Assembly (NCBI GenBank): GCA_018296165.2
Contig: JACKQL020000022.1
Coordinates: 744,001-808,000 of the forward strand
DNA: 64,000 nucleotides
Source: Termitomyces sp. T153
Lineage: Eukaryota; Basidiomycota; Agaricomycetes; Agaricales; Lyophyllaceae
Reading direction: 5' to 3'
Every line of letters starts with the position of its first letter. Within the stretch, counting starts at the first letter, position 1. The notes under the pieces were generated by a model. The model made no database searches. It was not told the origin of the DNA and saw nothing but the letters and a program-made list of their open reading frames with translations. This document shows positions 58,935 to 64,000 of the stretch, in pieces. A program made the position numbers and the translations under genes.

Positions 58935-60607
58935 AGAGTGATTTTGAACATGGAAGAAAAGGAGAAGTGGGAAGCAGCATCAGCAATCAAATTAGCAGTA
59001 GAGGAAAGCCACTTAGAAGAGAATGAAAAGTCTAGGCAGCAAGCAAAGGTGACCAGCTTCTGCACAAACTTCATGGTGGGTGGGGATCTGATTGACAGGT
59101 TGCAGATTGCATTGAAAATGGCCTCGTTGTCGACATGGAAAATGACATGGCAGCTGCACAGAGACTCGCCCCAGCAGAGGACCATATAAACAATGGCCAG
59201 CATCTCTTTGACTTGGATGTGCTCTTTGTGGAGATGCCAAGGGCAGTGCACTGCAAACCACTCCATGCTATAGTGACTTCCCAAGCCCTTGGAGCTGCTG
59301 GCATCTGTGAAGATGTTGATGTGGCACCTGGAGGGGCTGATCATGCAGACTCCATTCCAGGCTGGTGCAATGGAGTGCTACCAAGAGATGTTTTGGCAGG
59401 CTCATGGTGGGATGTGGCATCAATTGAGAGGGGAGGTGGAGGGCAATGTAGTGACAAAGTCATGGAGGTAGCAGATGAAGGTGCATGACACTGGGATGAC
59501 CTGAGAAGCAAACTGTAGGAACCCAGTGAGCTCATTTAGCTTGCACAAGGTGCATGACCAGTGGGATACCCAGTCAGACATAAGTTGCCAGAGGTGATCA
59601 AGCTTTGTGGGAGGCAAGCAAACCTCCATTGAAATGGAGTCAAGCTTCAGCCCCAAAAATCTGAGGCAGGTTGTGGGCCCTATGACCTTAGATGGCTGGA
59701 ATATGAGACCAAGTTGAGAACCAAGCTGCATGGCCCATTTCAGGAATGTGTTGACAAGGTCACATGACAAAGATGGTGGGAAGATGCTGAGAAAGTCATC
59801 AAGGAAATGCTGAATATAAGCAGGGATATTGTGCTGGAGTATCCAGTGCAGTGCCTCTGCAAAGAGGTTGAAGATGTATAGGGCCAATCTGCCACCAAAC
59901 ACAGAGATGATGTCATAATAAAACTGCCTGAGCCATTCAAAGCCAAGGAGCGGCCAGTCCTCCTGGCACACTGGGATGTGATGGAATGCTGATTCTAAGT
60001 TGAGTTTTGGCATTTGGGAGCCAGGCTCTAAGGCTGCAAGGTTGTGGATGGCTTGATCAATTATTTTGTATGTGATCAAAGCCTCAGAGTTGGCAATCCC
60101 ATTGTTCATAGAGGAGCTGTTGGGCCAAGAGAGGTGGTGTATCCATTGGACCTTGGTGGAGCATTTACAGGTCACTGCCCCAATGGGCAAAGTATGGAAT
60201 CCAAGAAGTGGGGGCAAGGTGAAGGGGCCGTGAGTCTGCCCATTGGTGACTTGCAAGGTGATGTCTGCTGAGAGTGTTGACATGACAGATGGGTCTGAGA
60301 AGGCAGTTTTAAGATTGATGCAGCACTGCAGCATGGATCTGTCCTCAGTAAAGTCTAAGTTGGCTCCAAAATGTATTATTTGTAGTAGTGACAATACAAA
60401 TCTATGGTCAGGGTAATCTTGTAAATAGTGCTGCCAAGCTTCCTCATTAAGCATGGAATGAGCTTGTGGTAGGTGACTGGTGTCAGGGAGAGGTGCATTT
60501 GCACAAGGGTCCATGTTGGGGCAAGAAGGGGGTGTGGGTAGCATGGTATCAAGGGGGTCCAAAGTGAAGAAACCAATAGAGGAATGGGAAAAGTGAGCAT
60601 TGCCCAA
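58900..60607 (-). pseudogene. DIRS-element reverse transcriptase and RNase H
   Basis: 395 open codons (60607-59420): KLNLESAFHHIPVCQEDWPL then LGFEWLRQFYYD, FGGRLALYIFNLFAEALHWI, and active site HFLDDFLSIF with both aspartates (codons GAT GAC, no CpG). KVIGPTTCLRFLGLKLDS and a connection domain follow. After three stops the same register gives RNase H: INIFTDASSSKGLGSHY, KEHIQVKEMLAIVYM, VIFHVDNEAIFNAI and STANLIADAASH (59344-58940). These blocks match DIRS/PAT/Ngaro-type RT-RH rather than LTR elements. Confidence 0.82.
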
Positions 60608-60639
60608 GGATTGGCTTTGGCAAGACTGCTGGGCAGTGG

Positions 60640-61441
60640 CAAGACTCTCTGAGCCTGGGGCTCAATCCTTGTGTTGGTGCTTGCCATGATCCAGCTTTCC
60701 ACACATTGCACAGATATGAGGACAGCCCCATGGGTATAGACTAGTGGGGCACTTTCCTTTGTTGAATTTCCTGCAGACTTCTCCTGGATTGGCCTGGGCC
60801 TTGCTTGAGGATGGGCCCTTTCCTTTTGCTGGTGTCAACTTTCAGTGCCTGTAGACATGCTTGGACAGCAAGTCATTGTCTCACTTTCCCCACTGGAAGT
60901 AGTCACCTGCAGCCATGTCTGCACATCTGCAGTTGAAGAATATTGAGTGGTAGTCAAAGACTGCTGACCACTTGTATTCTGCAATGAGCTTCAGGAGATG
61001 GGCAGTGTACCTGAAGAAGGCACCATTGGCTAGGGGGTCATTGGTGTGGAATGCAAGGATGTCAAAGTATGTTTGGAGGGGGATGAGGATTGAAAACAGA
61101 GTCTTGTATTCCTTTGCTGCCCAGTGGCTGACTTTGAACTGATTGGTGGAGCTGTTAAACATGTAAGCAATCTCTTTGTCATGGTTCAAGGAGTCAAGCT
61201 TGTGCAGATCCACTGCCCTGAAGTCATGCATGATGATGGCCATGATTGCAGCTGCATCAACATCAGGAAATTGGGTGCAAAGGGAGAGGGAAACTGGAGA
61301 TGGGGACACACCATGGATTCCTGTGCCTGCAATTGGGGGTACAAAGGCACTTGCCAGTTGGGGCAAGGCAGCAGCCATGACTGTGGGCTGAGGAGGTGCT
61401 GGCATGGATAGGGAATCAAACCTTGTGAGAAGGTTTCTCAT
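60640..61441 (-). pseudogene. DIRS-element gag-like protein with Cys/His motif
   Basis: 187 open codons (61441-60881) with FPDVDAAAIMAIIMHDFRAV then DLHKLD, and KEYKTLFSILIPLQTYFDIL. After two TGA codons in the same register comes EVCRKFNKGKCP then YPWGCPHICAMCGKLDHGKH, a Cys/His cluster of the C-x7-C, C-x-H-x-C-x2-C-x-H type (about 60780-60670). It precedes RT in the same frame. This organisation is typical of fungal YR-retroelement gag proteins as I recall them. Confidence 0.7.
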
Positions 61442-61623
61442 CAGGGTGCTGAGTTCTGTGTGAGATTCTCAGAGAGAGTTGAATTCCTCCACTGAGATGC
61501 TGTCAGCAAGCCCAGACATGCTGGGGGGGTTAGGAGAAGCTCTATTAAAGCATCTGTTGGAATCTCTGGAAGGTGGCTGAGAGGTATTTCTCATGCACTG
61601 ATTGAGTGTGGTGTGTGGGTGCA

Positions 61624-62313
61624 GATTTCAGATGTGTGATGTAGCGCAATTGATTTGGCAAGCACTGCAAGTGCAGTGTGAGATGATGTGGGAGTTAGTA
61701 AATAGGAAACATACCTGCAAGCACAGTGTGAGATGACAAGGTTGTTGCTTGCTATGCTTGCAGTAATATATTGATCTTTAGACAATGGGACAAAGAGATA
61801 ATGTGATAGTGTGAAGAGAGGAAAGTAAGAGTGGTGGTTATCTAATCATAGTCTGAATTAACCCCAGGCCAACCCTCCTCCTACTTGCCTGGTTCATCTT
61901 GTTGTCTAGCCATTTCAGGGTTGTCATCCTTTCTCAAGATGCCATTACTCTTGCTATTTGTATCAAAGCCACAAAAACTGTCCTATGCAGTGCCAAGTCC
62001 CATCATGTGTGCTGATCTTCTGTTTGTCTCCACTATTGTCATACTCTAGCCTGGCCATCCCTCAGCCAGAGAAGAGCACAAGAGCTCAGATAATTATGTT
62101 GTACCCTCTCAAAACTGCTTTGACCTATGTACAAGTAACATGAGCCTCAATTAAATATTGAAGTATTCTTTTGAACACTTTTTTATGCCATCAGCCTTCA
62201 GAAGGTGGGAAACAGGCTGGTATTTCTGTTTGAGCACCTTTGGAAAGTCTCTATGTCAATAAAAGCATTGTTGTGCCATCTGCCTGTCCAATCCATGTAA
62301 TGAGTTATAGTGG
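61624..62313 (-). repeat. DIRS-element end segments A', C', B'
   Basis: A' (61624-61829) matches 48418-48613; C' (61825-61898) matches 57586-57659; B' (61899 to about 62303) matches 47910-48313. C' and B' are joined by a single ATC (61896-61898). Against the left copies nearly every difference is CpG to TpG or CpA. One small insertion is at about 61752-61760. Confidence 0.85.
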
Positions 62314-62561
62314 ACATTGCTTGGTTCTTCAGTCAGGATGATCTACATGTGTATCATTATTATATCCTTTGACAATGCCTACTTGTCAAGTAAGTATACT
62401 TTCAAGCAGGGTGTTGACATCATGAGAACTGTAATATCGCCTCAACATCACAACATCACTAACTTACATAACAAGCCCAGAAGCCATATGTAGTGCACAC
62501 TGGCAATATCTCTAGAATAAAGATATTTATTTACCCCCTGAGAAAACATTACTAAGGTCTT
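62314..62561. other. Spacer without supported gene
   Basis: About 250 bp of non-coding sequence between the DIRS element and the next LTR. No motif seen. Confidence 0.4.
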
Positions 62562-63107
62562 CTGACAGAGGGTGCAGGGGTGGAGTGTTGCCATCAGCAC
62601 CATCACATCACCTTGCGCCCATCATCCATAATGTTGCACTGCCCCTTCCACCTATTACCTTTGTTAGCCATCAATTACCCTGCTCATTATCCTCTTCTGC
62701 CCTCCCATCTTTCTGTCATATGATCACTGACTTGTGTTTTTCTTTTTTAAGTCTCCTTGGTATCAGGAGACTTCCATTTTTGACCTCCGTAACCTATTCC
62801 AGTGCTTCCACAGCTTGTTTGGCATCTCTGGGGCTCATTCTAGAGCTGTGGTTCTCCATATTACCTCAGCAATCATTGTCCTAGGGTTAGGAGTAGCTCT
62901 GGCCTTCTGTACAGTAGTTCCCATGCCTCCACCATCTGCTGATGTGCTGTGCCAAGCAGCAGGGTTCCTTAGACTTGTTCTTTTTGGATTCCCCTCTGCT
63001 AGGTAATTAGTTACTGATTGTATTGTTGTCTACTCTGCTAATATACTTTGGATTCCCCTCTGCTAGTTGCATGACTCTGATCTGCCACCCCAGAGGTTGC
63101 CCTTATA
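62562..63107 (+). repeat. 5' LTR of an element 2-related retrotransposon
   Basis: Its right part (62960-63107) follows the reverse complement of the element 2 LTR: TTAGACTTGTTCTTTTTGGA, GGATTCCCCTCTGCTAG twice, and the end GAGGTTGCCCTTATA. The left border near 62562 (TGACAGAGGG) is a guess from the expected TGTCAGGGG start. It is diverged, so a related subfamily rather than a close copy. Confidence 0.65.
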
Positions 63108-63109
63108 GT

Positions 63110-64000
63110 AGAACAAGTCTCCTAAAACTAGTCTGAAAGCCCCTCCTAGCTGCATGAAACCTCTGAGCCACTATCTGTTGCTTCCTCACCAGGATTAAGC
63201 ACCATGGAGTTCTATGTCTCAGCTTGCCAATCCAGACACATCCTTAGAGGCCCCAGCCCTGCAGGACAAAGCCTGGACTTGCCTGCCACACCTAGAAACC
63301 TAGGTGCAATTAATGCAATCATCTCTCACCCATCACACTACTGAACTCTCTACCCTCCATCAAACCACAGATCTAATCTCCCAATTGCTCCAGGTGCTGC
63401 TTGAACACCTAACTCCTACCTCTGCACCTCCCCTGGCAGCATCTGTCATGATGCTGATCAACAACAAAGAGGAAGTGGAATACATCCACAACAGTGGCTC
63501 CCAGATAATCTCAATGTCTGCAGAAATTGCTAGCAATGTAGGGCTATCTTATGACCCCAACATTGTTTTGAATATGCAGAGCACTAATGGTACCATGGAT
63601 CAATCACTAGGACTTGCTTGGAATATACCATGCACTATTGGCAACATAACAGTTTATCTCCAGATTCATGTTTTACATTCCCCCACCTATGACATTCTCC
63701 TCAGATGCCCTTTTGATGTTGTAACCCAAAGTATGGTCAACATGCTTAGTGATGTTGAGACTACAATAACAATCACAGATCCCAACACTGGCCAATGGTG
63801 CACTATCCCTACCTTTCCACATGGCAAATCCAAAAGAAACAACCAACAAAATGTTCACTTCAAAACTGAAGCACCCTGTTGCTTTCATTGCCAAAGGCAT
63901 TGACAAAGAAGATAGCAACATAGCAATCATTATCAGCTATGACCATTCAACTGGTCTAGCAATTTGTATAGCTTCTTGTGATTTGGACAAAGACATTTTA
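63110..64000 (+). pseudogene. Chimeric gag-protease of the 62.6-kb element
   Basis: Self-priming half-site AGAACAAGTCT at 63110-63120, complement at 62971-62981 in the LTR. Gag starts at about ATG 63216 (MSQLANPDTS), has a TAG near 63300, and reads VQLMQSSLTHHTTELSTLHQ, matching element 2 gag (VQLTQASLTFHMAKLTGLHQ). At about 63446 it passes directly into VMMLINNKEEVEYIHNSGSQ, the protease of element 3, and follows that element closely to the window end (compare 23811-24360). The protease aspartate is again asparagine (IHNSGSQ). The downstream part is outside the window. Confidence 0.75.

Larger units (their letters stand above)
57804..62313 (-). mobile_element. DIRS-type tyrosine-recombinase retroelement, permuted ends
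   Basis: Minus-strand order: terminal segments B', C', A' (62313-61624), gag with zinc-finger motif, RT-RNase H, tyrosine recombinase, D' (57831-57804). There are no LTRs and no integrase. A tyrosine recombinase after DIRS-like RT-RNase H identifies the order. The end segments are shared with the short element at 47.9 kb, but C' is joined to B' here while B is joined to D there. Strongly CpG-depleted; all genes are broken by stops. Confidence 0.75.

Overview
The window looks like a transposon graveyard from an agaricomycete (mushroom-type) basidiomycete. The evidence is introns of about 48-51 bp with GTAAGT-like donors, a NACHT-WD40 receptor gene, a KDZ/CxC2 transposase, chromodomain Ty3/gypsy elements, a DIRS-type tyrosine-recombinase retroelement and a Tc1/mariner fossil. 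I cannot name the species. Almost the whole window lacks CpG, except an island at about 45.3-49.9 kb that fades rightwards through the element at 48.6-57.6 kb. Pairs of duplicated sequences show CpG turned into TpG or CpA, so most open reading frames are pseudogenes broken by TGA codons at former CGA arginine codons.

Layout. 0-0.4 kb: Ty1/copia RT fragment. 1.6-3.3 kb: decayed spliced gene with a cysteine cluster and coiled coil. 3.6-4.5 kb and 13.8-14.6 kb: two arrays of tRNA-derived SINE-like units in opposite orientation. They flank a block holding a decayed unknown gene (minus strand, 4.8-7.1 kb), a KDZ transposase fossil (plus, 7.7-11.1 kb) and an acidic low-complexity fossil (plus, 11.5-13.5 kb). 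15.1-37.5 kb: a three-level nest of LTR retrotransposons. Element 4 (minus) is split by element 2 (minus, 441-bp LTRs, TSD GACCT), which is split by element 3 (plus, LTRs of about 1,064 bp). A solo LTR (TSD GTTCC) also sits in the RT of element 4. Element 3 carries a spliced antisense gene between pol and its 3' LTR. 38.4-39.4 kb: Tc1/mariner fossil.

39.7-45.4 kb (minus) holds the only gene that looks close to functional: a NACHT receptor with about 15 nearly identical WD40 repeats. One exon length suggests a frameshift. Its 5' end lies at the edge of the CpG island. 45.4-47.9 kb is CpG-rich sequence with no gene I can support.

47.9-62.3 kb: a short non-autonomous YR-retroelement (47,907-48,608 plus 57,586-57,659) is interrupted by LTR element 5 (48,614-57,585, TSD GTAAC). 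Element 5 keeps one reading frame for more than 7 kb, broken only by stop codons. To its right lies a decayed DIRS-type element with gag, RT-RNase H and tyrosine recombinase on the minus strand. Its terminal segments match those of the short element but in circularly permuted order. 62.6-64 kb: the 5' end of another LTR element (plus), whose gag resembles element 2 and whose protease resembles element 3; it runs off the window.

All coordinates and translations were read by eye. Family assignments rest on recognised motifs, not on searches.
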